Below are positions 31,838-40,509 of a stretch of 64,000 nt of DNA, piece by piece; positions within the stretch are counted from its first letter, which is position 1, and each line of letters opens with the position of its first letter. Origin of the DNA: Sphingomonas sp. H160509. Lineage in GTDB: Bacteria; Pseudomonadota; Alphaproteobacteria; Sphingomonadales; Sphingomonadaceae. The position numbers were made by a program, and so were the translations under genes. The stretch spans positions 953,001 to 1,017,000 of the forward strand of contig NZ_JAMXSR020000002.1 in NCBI RefSeq assembly GCF_024124765.2, in the 5' to 3' direction. The notes beneath the pieces are model-generated. The model did not search any database. It was not told the origin of the DNA and saw only the letters and a list, made by a program, of their open reading frames with translations.

Positions 31838-33508
31838 TTACTTGCGCACCCAGACCTTTTCGCCGCCGATCCACGTCTCGCTGACCTTGGTCGCGCGTAG
31901 GTCGGTCGGCGAGGCCATTGTCGGGTCGCGGTCGACGACGATGAAGTCCGCACGCTGGCCCGGGGCGAGCGCACCGAACTGCTTCTCCGCGAACCCGGCA
32001 TAGGCCGCGGCGCCGGTCATCGCCCACCACGCCTGTTCGCGCGTGACGAGTTCCTGCGGCTGCCAGCCACCTTGTGGTTGCCCATCGGCGTCCTGGCGCG
32101 TGAACGCCGCCGCCCAGGTCGCGAACGGATCGGGCTTCTCGACCGGAAAGTCGGTCCCGAAGGCGAGCTTCGCGCCGTTGGTCAGCATCGATTTCCACGC
32201 ATAGGCACCGGCCAGCCGGTTCGGGCCGAGCCGTGCCTCCGCCATCGTCCGGTCGCTGGTTTCGTGCGTGGGCTGCATCGAGGCGATCGTGCCGAACTTG
32301 CCGAAGCGCGGCAGGTCGGTCGGATCGACGATCTGCGCATGCTCGATCCGCCAGCGGCGATCGCCGGTATAGGTCTCGCTCTCGACCTGGATCGCGTCGA
32401 GCACTTCCCGGTTCGCCTTGTCGCCGATCGCATGGACCGCGACCTGGAACCCGTCCATCGCCGCGCGGCTCATCTGATTCTGGAGCTGGTCGTCGGTCAG
32501 GAAGCCGAGCCCCGACTGGCCGGGCGCATCGGTATAGGGCTTCAGCAACCACGCACCGCGCGAGCCGAGCGCGCCGTCAGCGTAGAGCTTCACGCCGCCC
32601 ATCCGCAGGTGATCATTGTACAGCCACGGCGTCGGCCCCTTGCCGCCGATCCGGCTCGCGGTCTCGACGCCCATCGCATAGCTCATGATGCGGACGCGCA
32701 ACCCGCCGATGTCCGCCATCCGACGATAGGTGAGCCAGTCGTCGAGCGTCGTGCCCATGTCGGCGACCGCGGTGACGCCGTAGCCGAGGAGGATGCGTTG
32801 CGCGGTGAGGAAGGCGGCATCGCGCTCCTTGGGAAGCGGTTGCGGCACGACCTTCTCGATCAGTCCTTGCGCGCCGTCGACGAACACACCCGCGGGCGCG
32901 CCGCCGGTCTTCTCGATCCGCCCGCCCGCCGGCGATACGGTCGAGCCGGTGACGCCGGCCTCGCGCATTGCCTCGCGGTTCGCCCAGCCGGCATGCCCGT
33001 CCGCGCGCGACAGCCAGATCGGGTGGCCGCCGGAAACCGACTCAAGGTCGGCGGCGGTCGGGAAACGACCCAGCCCCCACGCCTCCTGGTTCCAGCCGCG
33101 GCCCAGGACCCATTTGCGATCGGGATTGCCGGCGATGTAGGCGGCGATCCGCGACTTCGCCTCATCGAGCGACTTGGTCATCGACAGGTCGAGCGACAGG
33201 GCGCCGAAGCCCATTTCGAGAACGTGGCCGTGTGCGTCAATGAAGCCCGGCAACACTGTCTTGCCCCCCATGTCGACGCGCCAGTCGTAGAGCGGCTTGC
33301 CAGCGTTCTTCTTGAGTTCCTTGCGGCTCAGCTTCGGTGCTTCCTCGCCGGGGGGGACGAGACGCGTGACGCGACCATCCTTGTCGACCAGGATCGCCTT
33401 GAAGTGGATCACGCGTCCGCCGTCAGCAATCGTGACACCGTTGACGTTGTCGACGATCCCGTCGGCAAGCGCGGGGGTCGGGAGGAGTAGCGCCGAAAGC
33501 GCCAACAT
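31838..33508 (-). CDS. exported amidohydrolase, YtcJ-like
   Basis: 556 aa, unbroken. Signal peptide MLALSALLLPTPALA, so periplasmic. Amidohydrolase_3 fold: GFIDAHGHVLEMGFG, WVLGRGWNQEAWG, YADGALGSRGAWLLKPY, VAVHAIGDKANREVLDAI, IEHAQIVDPTDLPRF, AFGTDFPVEKPDPF. The His/Asp metal ligands appear intact. Substrate unknown. The ribosome site (GGAGG, 6 nt spacer) is formed by the end of the 33510-33621 repeat. Convergent with tesB. Confidence 0.88.
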   Translation of the reverse strand: MLALSALLLPTPALADGIVDNVNGVTIADGGRVIHFKAILVDKDGRVTRLVPPGEEAPKLSRKELKKNAGKPLYDWRVDMGGKTVLPGFIDAHGHVLEMGFGALSLDLSMTKSLDEAKSRIAAYIAGNPDRKWVLGRGWNQEAWGLGRFPTAADLESVSGGHPIWLSRADGHAGWANREAMREAGVTGSTVSPAGGRIEKTGGAPAGVFVDGAQGLIEKVVPQPLPKERDAAFLTAQRILLGYGVTAVADMGTTLDDWLTYRRMADIGGLRVRIMSYAMGVETASRIGGKGPTPWLYNDHLRMGGVKLYADGALGSRGAWLLKPYTDAPGQSGLGFLTDDQLQNQMSRAAMDGFQVAVHAIGDKANREVLDAIQVESETYTGDRRWRIEHAQIVDPTDLPRFGKFGTIASMQPTHETSDRTMAEARLGPNRLAGAYAWKSMLTNGAKLAFGTDFPVEKPDPFATWAAAFTRQDADGQPQGGWQPQELVTREQAWWAMTGAAAYAGFAEKQFGALAPGQRADFIVVDRDPTMASPTDLRATKVSETWIGGEKVWVRK

Positions 33509-33509
33509 T

Positions 33510-33621
33510 GCTCCCCTCCCTGAAAGGGAGGGGTTGGGGGTGGCTCGGCTGGTTGGGGCAACGTGCCGCCTGAACGACGGGCCAACCCACCCCCGGCCCC
33601 TCCCTTCCAGGGAGGGGAGCA
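33510..33621. repeat. inverted repeat, CCTCCCTGAAAGGGAGGGG family, abutting a start codon
   Basis: Left unit CTCCCCTCCCTGAAAGGGAG plus GGGTTGGGGGTGG; right unit CCACCCCCGGCCCCTCCCTT plus CCAGGGAGGGGAG. Near-perfect inverse around a 40-bp spacer. Read on the minus strand, its end GGGAGGGGAGCA directly precedes the amidohydrolase ATG and supplies its Shine-Dalgarno sequence. Confidence 0.85.
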
Positions 33622-33681
33622 GTGTTGCAGTGACGGAGGCATTCTCGATGAAGGGAAGCAGTGCTGTGGTGTTGCGCTTGA

Positions 33682-34536
33682 TCACTTCGGCAATCTCCGT
33701 ACCAGCGCGCTCGTGTCCTGGCGGGCGCCGCCCATTGCCTGAACATCGGCGTAGAATTGATCGACCAGCGCCGCGACCGGCAGGACCGCGCCGTTGCGTC
33801 GTGCTTCGTCGAGCGCGAGGCCTAGGTCCTTGCGCATCCAGTCGACCGCAAAGCCGAAGTCGAACTCGTCTTTTGCCATCGTCGGCCAGCGATTGACCAT
33901 CTGCCAGCTCTGCGCCGCGCCGCCCGAGATCGCCTCGAACACCTTGTCGAGATCGAGCCCGGAGTTTTGCGCGAACCGCAGCGATTCGGCGACGCCCTGG
34001 ATCACGCCAGCGATCGCGATCTGGTTGCACATCTTGGTGGTCTGGCCCGCGCCCGCCTCGCCGACGTGGACGATGCGTGCGGCATAGGCCTGCATGAAGG
34101 GTTCGGCCTTCGCCATCGCCTCGGCCGAACCGCCGCACATGATCGAGAGCTTGCCGTTCTCCGCGCCAGCCTGTCCGCCCGACACCGGTGCGTCGACTAC
34201 CAGCGTGCGCTCGCCCGCGAGGCGTCGCGCGATCGAGGCCGAGACGGTGGTGTGATCGACGAACACCGCGTCGTCGCGCATTGCCGCGAACGCGCCGTCT
34301 TCGCCCAGAGTCACCGAGGCCAGATCGTCGTCGTTGCCGACGCAGGCGAATACCGCATCGGCGTCCTTCGCCGCGGCGGCCGGCGTGTCGGCGACCTTGC
34401 CGCCATATTTATCGGCCCATGCCAACGCCTTGGCCTGTGTCCGATTATAGACGGTGACGTCGTTCCCTGCCGCGGCGAGGTGTCCCGCCATCGGCGCGCC
34501 CATGACGCCGGTTCCGATGAATGCCAGTTTTGCCAT
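33682..34536 (-). CDS. 3-hydroxyisobutyrate dehydrogenase-like oxidoreductase
   Basis: 284 aa beta-hydroxyacid dehydrogenase. Rossmann motif FIGTGVMGAPMAGHLAAAG; substrate motif VDAPVSGGQAGAENGKLSIM; catalytic Lys in GQTTKMCNQIAIAG; C-terminal DLGLALDEARRNG. Family reduces or oxidises 3-hydroxyisobutyrate, tartronate semialdehyde or related acids with NAD(P)+. Whether it acts on valine catabolites (mmsB) is not decidable here. Divergent from the threonine dehydratase gene. Confidence 0.9.
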   Translation of the reverse strand: MAKLAFIGTGVMGAPMAGHLAAAGNDVTVYNRTQAKALAWADKYGGKVADTPAAAAKDADAVFACVGNDDDLASVTLGEDGAFAAMRDDAVFVDHTTVSASIARRLAGERTLVVDAPVSGGQAGAENGKLSIMCGGSAEAMAKAEPFMQAYAARIVHVGEAGAGQTTKMCNQIAIAGVIQGVAESLRFAQNSGLDLDKVFEAISGGAAQSWQMVNRWPTMAKDEFDFGFAVDWMRKDLGLALDEARRNGAVLPVAALVDQFYADVQAMGGARQDTSALVRRLPK

Positions 34537-34593
34537 AGCGTCCGCGCATAAGCGGTGTTTCCCATGCGCGCCAGATGGTCTAGCGGGTCGGGC

Positions 34594-35853
34594 ATGGCTA
34601 CCCACGCTGCCGTAGCGGCACCCACCCTCCCCGTCTCGATCGACGACGTCCGCGTCGCGCATGACCGGATCCGCGACTCGATCGTCCGCACGCCGACGCT
34701 GATCAGCAAGACGCTGAGCAAGATGACCGGCGCGACGGTGTATCTGAAGTTCGAGAACCTGCAGTTCACCGCGGCGTACAAGGAGCGCGGCGCGCTCAAC
34801 ACGCTGTTGCAGCTGTCGGCCGAGGCGCGCGCGAAGGGCGTCATCGCTGCGTCGGCGGGCAATCATGCGCAAGGCCTCGCCTATCATGCCAACCGGCTCG
34901 GCATCCCGACGACGATCGTGATGCCGACCAACACGCCGACCGTGAAGGTCATGCAGACCGAAGGGCACGGCGCCAACGTCGTGCTGCACGGCGAGACGTT
35001 CGATGCGGCCTATGCGCACGCGCGCATCCTGGAGGGCGAGTGCGGCTTCACCTTCGTCCACCCGTTTGACGATCCCCGCGTCATTGCCGGCCAAGGCACT
35101 GTCGCGATCGAGATGCTGGAGGACGTGCCACAGCTCGATACTCTGGTCATCCCGATCGGTGGCGGCGGTCTGATCTCGGGCATGTCGACGGTCGCGCGGG
35201 CGTTGAGCGAAGCGCCCGGCGGTCATCCGATCGAGGTGGTCGGGGTGCAGGCCGAGCTGTTCCCGTCGATGTATAACCGGATCAACGGCACCGACATGGC
35301 GTGCGCCGGCGACACGCTGGCCGAGGGTATCGCGGTCAAGGAGCCGGGCGCCATCACCTCGAAGATCGTTGCCGAACTGGTCGACGACATCGTCCTCGTC
35401 AGCGAACGGAGCCTGGAAGAGTCCGTCAGCCTGTTGCTCCAGATCGAGAAGACGGTGGTCGAGGGGGCTGGCGCTGCCGGGCTCGCCGCGCTGCTGTCGC
35501 ATCCCGAGCGGTTTGCGGGGAAGACCGTCGGCATCGTGCTGTGCGGCGGCAATATCGATACGCGGCTGCTCGCCAACGTTCTGTTGCGCGATCTGGCGCG
35601 GTCGGGGCGGCTCGCGCGGCTGCGGATCCGGTTGCAGGACAAGCCGGGCGCGCTGTTCCATGTCGCGCGGATTTTCGACCAGGAACGCGTCAATATCATC
35701 GAGATCTATCACCAGCGCGTCTTCACGACGTTGCCGGCGAAGGGCCTCATCACCGACATCGAATGCGAGCTTCGCGACCGTGCGCATCTCGATCGGCTGG
35801 TGGGGGCTTTGCGGGCTGGCGGGTACGAAACGTCGACCGTCGAGCTGGCATAA
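34594..35853 (+). CDS. threonine ammonia-lyase with C-terminal ACT domain
   Basis: PLP-dependent deaminase producing 2-oxobutanoate; 419 aa. PLP lysine in FTAAYKERGALNTL; SAGNHAQGLAYHANRLGI; glycine loop IPIGGGGLISGMS; C-terminal ACT domain from about residue 330 (RLQDKPGALFHVARIFDQER, VNIIEIYHQRVF). This length and single ACT match the catabolic/IlvA1 short form. I chose ATG 34594; upstream ATG 34555-34567 would add a weak extension. Confidence 0.92.
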   Translation: MATHAAVAAPTLPVSIDDVRVAHDRIRDSIVRTPTLISKTLSKMTGATVYLKFENLQFTAAYKERGALNTLLQLSAEARAKGVIAASAGNHAQGLAYHANRLGIPTTIVMPTNTPTVKVMQTEGHGANVVLHGETFDAAYAHARILEGECGFTFVHPFDDPRVIAGQGTVAIEMLEDVPQLDTLVIPIGGGGLISGMSTVARALSEAPGGHPIEVVGVQAELFPSMYNRINGTDMACAGDTLAEGIAVKEPGAITSKIVAELVDDIVLVSERSLEESVSLLLQIEKTVVEGAGAAGLAALLSHPERFAGKTVGIVLCGGNIDTRLLANVLLRDLARSGRLARLRIRLQDKPGALFHVARIFDQERVNIIEIYHQRVFTTLPAKGLITDIECELRDRAHLDRLVGALRAGGYETSTVELA

Positions 35854-35980
35854 TCCCATTCTGATACGGTGATTTACCGCGTTAACCGACATTCGTGGTA
35901 AACCGATTGCACGTTGCCGCAGGGCGGCCATATACGGGGCGACGCGGCTGATCGCGCCTGCCTGAAGGACTTTTCGCTCG

Positions 35981-36758
35981 GTGACCGCGCCTTTCCGTTT
36001 CCCGCGCTTTTTTCGTCACCAGCCCTGCGCCGTGCCCGTATCTGCCGGATCGGCAGGAGCGCAAGGTGTTCACCGAACTGACCGGGCCGCATGCGAACGA
36101 GCTGAACGATGCGCTCGGGCGGATCGGCTTTCGTCGCAGCCAGGGTGTGGCGTATCGGCCGTCGTGCGCGGGGTGCATCGCCTGCGTCTCGGTCCGCGTG
36201 GTGACCGACGAGTTCGTGCCCAACGCGACGCAGCGAAAGTTGCTGAAGCGGCTCGGCGACATCGAAGTGACCGCGTGTAAGGCGTGGGCGACCGACGAGC
36301 AGTTCCAGTTGCTGCGCCGTTACCTCGGGACGCGGCATCCGGGCGGCGGCATGGCGGGGATGGACGAGGATGATTACGCGGACATGATCGAGCATTCGCC
36401 GGTCAATTCGGTGATCGTCGAGTACCGCGAGCCGTCGGTCGACGGTGTGCAGGGCGCGCTGATTGGCGCGTGCCTGACCGATCGGCAGGCGGACGGGTTG
36501 TCGATGGTCTACAGCTTCTTCGCGGCCGACGACACCGCGCGGCCGGGGTTCGGCAATTTCATCATCATGGACCACATCCTGCGCGCGCGCGATGCGGGGC
36601 TGCCGTACGTGTATCTTGGATACTGGGTGAAGGGCTCGCCGCGGATGGAGTACAAGACGCGGTACCGGCCGCTGGAAGTGCTGGGGCCGGCGGGGTGGCG
36701 GCGGCTGGAGGATGCTGATGTGGTGACTCAGGCTGCGCGGGTTGCGGCGTTGGTTTGA
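35981..36758 (+). CDS. bpt: aspartate/glutamate leucyltransferase, arginyltransferase family (frame broken)
   Basis: N-end-rule aminoacyl-tRNA-protein transferase, 258 aa after repair. Begins [21 protein letters not shown]; Cys cluster [44 protein letters not shown]; typical [12 protein letters not shown] end. A six-T run at 36008-36013 (five expected) breaks [12 protein letters not shown]; this is the only A/T-run break seen. GTG start at 35981. Confidence 0.9.
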
Positions 36759-36813
36759 AGTTGGCGCTTAAGCCGATGGCTTTGGTTGAGTTGTACAGAT
36801 TCCCCGAAGGCTA

Positions 36814-36917
36814 CCTCCCCGGCGGAGGCCGGGGCCCAGTTGGGGAACGTTGCCGATTAAGGTCCGAGGTTCGTTACTTCCACCTTTCCAACTGGGCCCC
36901 GGCCTCCGCCGGGGTGG
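36814..36917. repeat. inverted repeat, CCCCGGCGGAGGCCGGGG family
   Basis: Left unit CCCCGGCGGAGGCCGGGGCC plus CAGTTGGGG, right unit CCCAACTGGGCCCCGGCCTC plus CGCCGGGG, inverted around a 35-bp spacer. Similar to the family at 59076. Confidence 0.85.
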
Positions 36918-36971
36918 TGGTTCCTCAGTGGTTGCCGTCGACTGTCGAACAATAGAACCCCCTGTCCCCTT

Positions 36972-37024
36972 GTTCTCCCGCGAAGGCGGGAGCCCAGTCT
37001 GGATCCCCGCCTTCGCGGGGAAAC
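36972..37024. repeat. inverted repeat, CCCGCGAAGGCGGG family
   Basis: GTTCTCCCGCGAAGGCGGGA and TCCCCGCCTTCGCGGGGAAA separated by GCCCAGTCTGGA. It lies 5 nt before the stop codon of the transglutaminase-like gene on the opposite strand, so it is positioned to terminate that operon. Confidence 0.85.
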
Positions 37025-37028
37025 AGTC

Positions 37029-37840
37029 TCAGTCCTCGCGCTGCACGACCACATCGACGTCGAGTTCCTCGCCACCCTCGCCCAGTCGCGAGCCCGCCAC
37101 CGGCGCAGCGCCCGCCGCATCGAGCGCCATCGCGACGCGGACGTAATGCTCCTCCGGCGACATCCCCGTGCACGGATCGAACCCGACCCAGCCGAGCCCG
37201 TCGACGAATGCCTCCGCCCAGCCATGCGGCGTCGGCAGATGCACGACCTCGTGATCGTTGTGATGATACCCCGACACGTACCGCGCCGCGGCGCGCCGAG
37301 CGACCGTGCGGCAACGGCGAACATCTGCGCCATGTCGCGCGGCGTGGCGCTGTCCATGCGAAACGCGGCGGCGGCCGTGCGCCCCGGTTCGGGACGCCCG
37401 GCGTAGAACGCGAACCGCTTGTGGAGCGCTCGGTTCAAACGATGCAACGCGCCGATCCGATCGCGGGCGCCCTCGGCGGCATTGACCGCGAACTTGGCGA
37501 TTGCCGTATCGAGGGCGGTCGCCTCGGTGGACCGAAGGTACAGCGCTGGCGGCAGCGTTTCGTGAACGCCGTGCAGGACGCCGTCGGAATGGCTGGTCAG
37601 GACCTCGCCTTTGACGGTGATCTCGATCCCGTCGACCGGCCCTTCGGCGTAGAGCATGGTCACTGCGTTACCGAAGCCGTCGCGACCGGGGCGCAATCGC
37701 GCATCACAATCGACGTCGATCCGCCATGACGCCACGGTCTGATCGTGGGTGTTCTCGGGAGTGAGACGGAGCATCTGCACCAAGCGGCCCTGCGGCTGCG
37801 CGAAGCGGTAGATCGTGTGATGGTCGATCGAGAGGCGCAT
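37029..37840 (-). CDS. transglutaminase-like protein lacking the catalytic Cys (one base missing)
   Basis: About 270 aa. N-terminal bacterial transglutaminase-associated beta domain (MRLSIDHHTIYRFAQPQGRL, ITVKGEVLTSHSDG), then the core: SATPRDMAQMFAVAARSLGA, VSGYHHNDHEVVHLPTPHGW (His), LGWVGFDPCTGMSP (Asp). In active relatives the residue two before the conserved Asp is Cys; here it is Pro (P-R-D). One G appears to be missing near 37288-37293. Third gene of the ATP-grasp/alpha-E operon. Confidence 0.85.
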
Positions 37841-38776
37841 CAGAGGAACTTGAACTGACGGCCGATCGCGCCGTGCAGCAGCGCGTTCTCGGCGATGAAC
37901 GCCTGGAGATACTGGTGCAGCCCGGAGGCGATGACCTCGCCCGATCGCGTCTTTGCCATCCGCGACGCACGCATCCGCGCCATCCGGTCGGCCTCGCCGT
38001 GATTCCCGGTCCGCTTGGCGAGCAGGTTGAGCACGTCGACCGTCTCCTCCACTGACGCGGCGAGACTGCGCGGCAGTTCGGACCGTGCGAGCAGCAGGTC
38101 GATGACGTCGGCAGGACGCAGCCCGTCATTGTAGAGCCAGCGATAGGCCGTGACCGCCGACACGGTCTGGAGGATCGTCGTCCACTGGTCACGGTCGATC
38201 GCACCGCCGAGCCGTTCGCCCTCGGGCAGCAGGATGTGGTATTTGACGTCGAGCAGACGCGCGGTGTTGTCCGCGCGCTCAACCGCCTGGCCGAGCCGGA
38301 TGAACCACGTCGTCTGGTTGCGGAGCATGCGGTGGACCGCGCCTTCGAAGCCGCGGGTCTCGTTCTTGACCGCCTCGACGAGGTTCAGCTGCGAGGTCGT
38401 GCTCCCCGGCGTCGCGCGGTTCTCGAACAGCAGCCATGCGCGGTTGATCGCGGTCCAGGCCTCACGGGTCAGCGCGGTGCGGACCGCCTTGGCATTGTTG
38501 CGCGCCATGTCGAGGCAGCGGACGATCGATCCTGGATGGCTTGAATCCAGCGTCAGGAACCGGACGACGTCGCGCTGCCCGATCTCGACGCCGGTCGCGG
38601 CGAAGGCCTCGTCGGTCTCGGTGACGGCCAAAGCGGATGCCCAGGCGGCGTCGCCCGAGGGTTGCGACGAGAGCACGTCGAGGCGGACGGTGGCTTCGAC
38701 GAGCCGGGCGATGAAGTCGGCCCGCTCGAAATATCGGCCGAGCCAGTAGAGCGAGGGATGCGGTGCGCGACAGCAT
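37840..38776 (-). CDS. alpha-E domain protein (frame broken once)
   Basis: About 311 aa, all-helical. After removing the extra G in GAGGGA (38753-38758) the N-terminus reads MLSRTASSLYWLGRYFERAD, the hallmark of this family. Later SHPGSIVRCLDMARNNAKAVR, HRMLRNQTTWFIRLGQAVERADNTARLLDVKYH. Always linked with circularly permuted ATP-grasp genes and thought to act in peptide or protein modification; no reaction is established. ATG overlaps the upstream stop. Confidence 0.88.
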
Positions 38777-40312
38777 CAGGCGGTCCCGCCCGACGTCTGT
38801 GCGCGCGATGTCTGTGCACCGAGCATCTGCGTCATGCCGCCCATAGTTTGGGTCATCCCGCCGGCGTTCATCCGCTGCGATTGATCGGCCATGAGGACGA
38901 AGCTGTCCTTGGTGCCGCCGCCCTGGCTCGAATTGACCACCAGCGATCCCTCCTTGAGCGCAACGCGGGTTAGGCCGCCGGGAACGACCTGCACGCCCTT
39001 CGACCCGCTCAGCACGAAGGGGCGGAAGTCGACGTGACGGGGGCTGAGGCCGCCTTGTGCCATCGTCGGGACGGTCGACAGGGCAAGTGTCGGTTGCGCA
39101 ATGTAGCGGTGTGGCTCCGCAATGAGCGCGGCGCGAAAATCCTCGATTTCCTGTTTCGAGGCGGTCGGGCCGACCAGCATGCCGTAGCCGCCCGAACCGT
39201 CGACCAGCTTGACGACGACGTCTTCGAGGTTGTCGAGGACGAACTTCAGCGCCTGCGGTTCCCGGCAGCGCCAGGTCTCGACGTTACGCAGCTTGCACTC
39301 GCCGCCCGAGTAGAACTTCACGATGTCGGGCATGTAGCTGTAGATCGCCTTGTCGTCGGCGATGCCATTGCCCGGCGCGTTCATGATCGCAACGTTGCCG
39401 GCCGCATAGGCTGCGATCAGACCGGGGACGCCCAGCGCGGAGTCGGGACGGAACACAAGCGGGTCCAGATAGTCATCGTCGATCCGGCGATAGATCACGT
39501 CTACCTTCACGCGACCCGCGATCGTCCGCATCCAGACGATGTCGTCGTCGACCACCAGATCGGCGGCTTCGACGAGCTCTATACCCATCGAATCAGCCAG
39601 GAAACTGTGCTCGTAATAGGCCGAGTTGTAGTGGCCGGGGGTCAGCAGCACGCAGGTAGGGTTCGAGCCCGTGCCGTGCGGGGCTACCGACTTCATCGTC
39701 TCAAGTAGCAGGTCCGGATAGCTGTCGACTGCCGCGACACGGAACTCGCGGAAGAGTTCGGGGCAAAGACGGAGCATCGCCTCGCGGTTTTCAAGCATGT
39801 AGCTGACGCCCGACGGGGTGCGGGCGTTGTCTTCGAGCACGAAGAAGTCGTCGGGGCCGGTGCGGACGAGATCGATGCCGCAAATATGCGCCCAGACGCC
39901 GTGCGGCGGGCGGATACCGGCGATCTCGGGCCGGAACTGCGCGTTGCCGAGCACGAGGTCTTCGGGGAGGATTCCCTCCTTCAGGATGCGTCGTTCGCCG
40001 TAAATGTCGTCGAGGAACGCGTTGATTGCCTCGACGCGCTGGACGAGTCCTTCGGACAGCCGGGTCCACTCGTCGTGCAGGAATACGCGCGGGACAATGT
40101 CGAACGGGATGATCCGCTCGGCGGCCTCGTTCTCGCCGTAGACCGCGAAGGTGATGCCGAGTTGCCTGAACGTCGTTTCGGCGGCTTCCTGCCGGCGTCG
40201 CAGCTCGGCGTCGGGCGTATCCCTCGATCCACTTGCCGAGAGCCGCCAGTTCGGGCCGGGCGGTCGTGTCGCCCGGGGTGCCCATGATCTCGTCGAACGC
40301 TTGTTTCCCCAT
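38776..40312 (-). CDS. circularly permuted ATP-grasp protein (frame broken once)
   Basis: About 511 aa after repair. Visible are IPFDIVPRVFLHDEWTRL, PHGVWAHICGIDLVRTGPDD, FFVLEDNARTPSGVSYMLEN, LTPGHYNSAYYEHSFLADSM, VVKLVDGSGGYGMLVGPTAS (ATP loop). The family ligates carboxylates to amines, probably in peptides. An extra G in GAGGGA near 40221 breaks KWIEDTPDAELRRRQEA. The C-terminus has a Met/Gly/Gln-rich tail (GGMTQTMGGMTQMLG). First gene of the three-gene operon. Confidence 0.9.
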
Positions 40313-40393
40313 CGAAACGGTCAATTCCCCATCAAGCGTTGCGGTTCCATGCTGCAACGCATCGCTGCGCTGCACAAGGTCTGAATGTGTATT

Positions 40394-40504
40394 TGCTCCC
40401 CTCCCTGGAAGCGAGGGGCTTGGGGGGGTGGGTCGGCGTGAGGCAGGTACTGCGCCAGCCAATGGACCTACCCACCCCTAACCCCTCCCTTTCAGGGAAG
40501 GGAA
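40394..40504. repeat. inverted repeat, CCTCCCTGAAAGGGAGGGG family (diverged)
   Basis: Left unit CTCCCCTCCCTGGAAGCGAG plus GGGCTTGGGGGGGTGGG; right unit CCCACCCCTAACCCCTCCCT plus TTCAGGGAAGGG. Several mismatches. Lies between the ATP-grasp gene start and the end of dsbD. Confidence 0.8.
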
Positions 40505-40509
40505 TCCTC

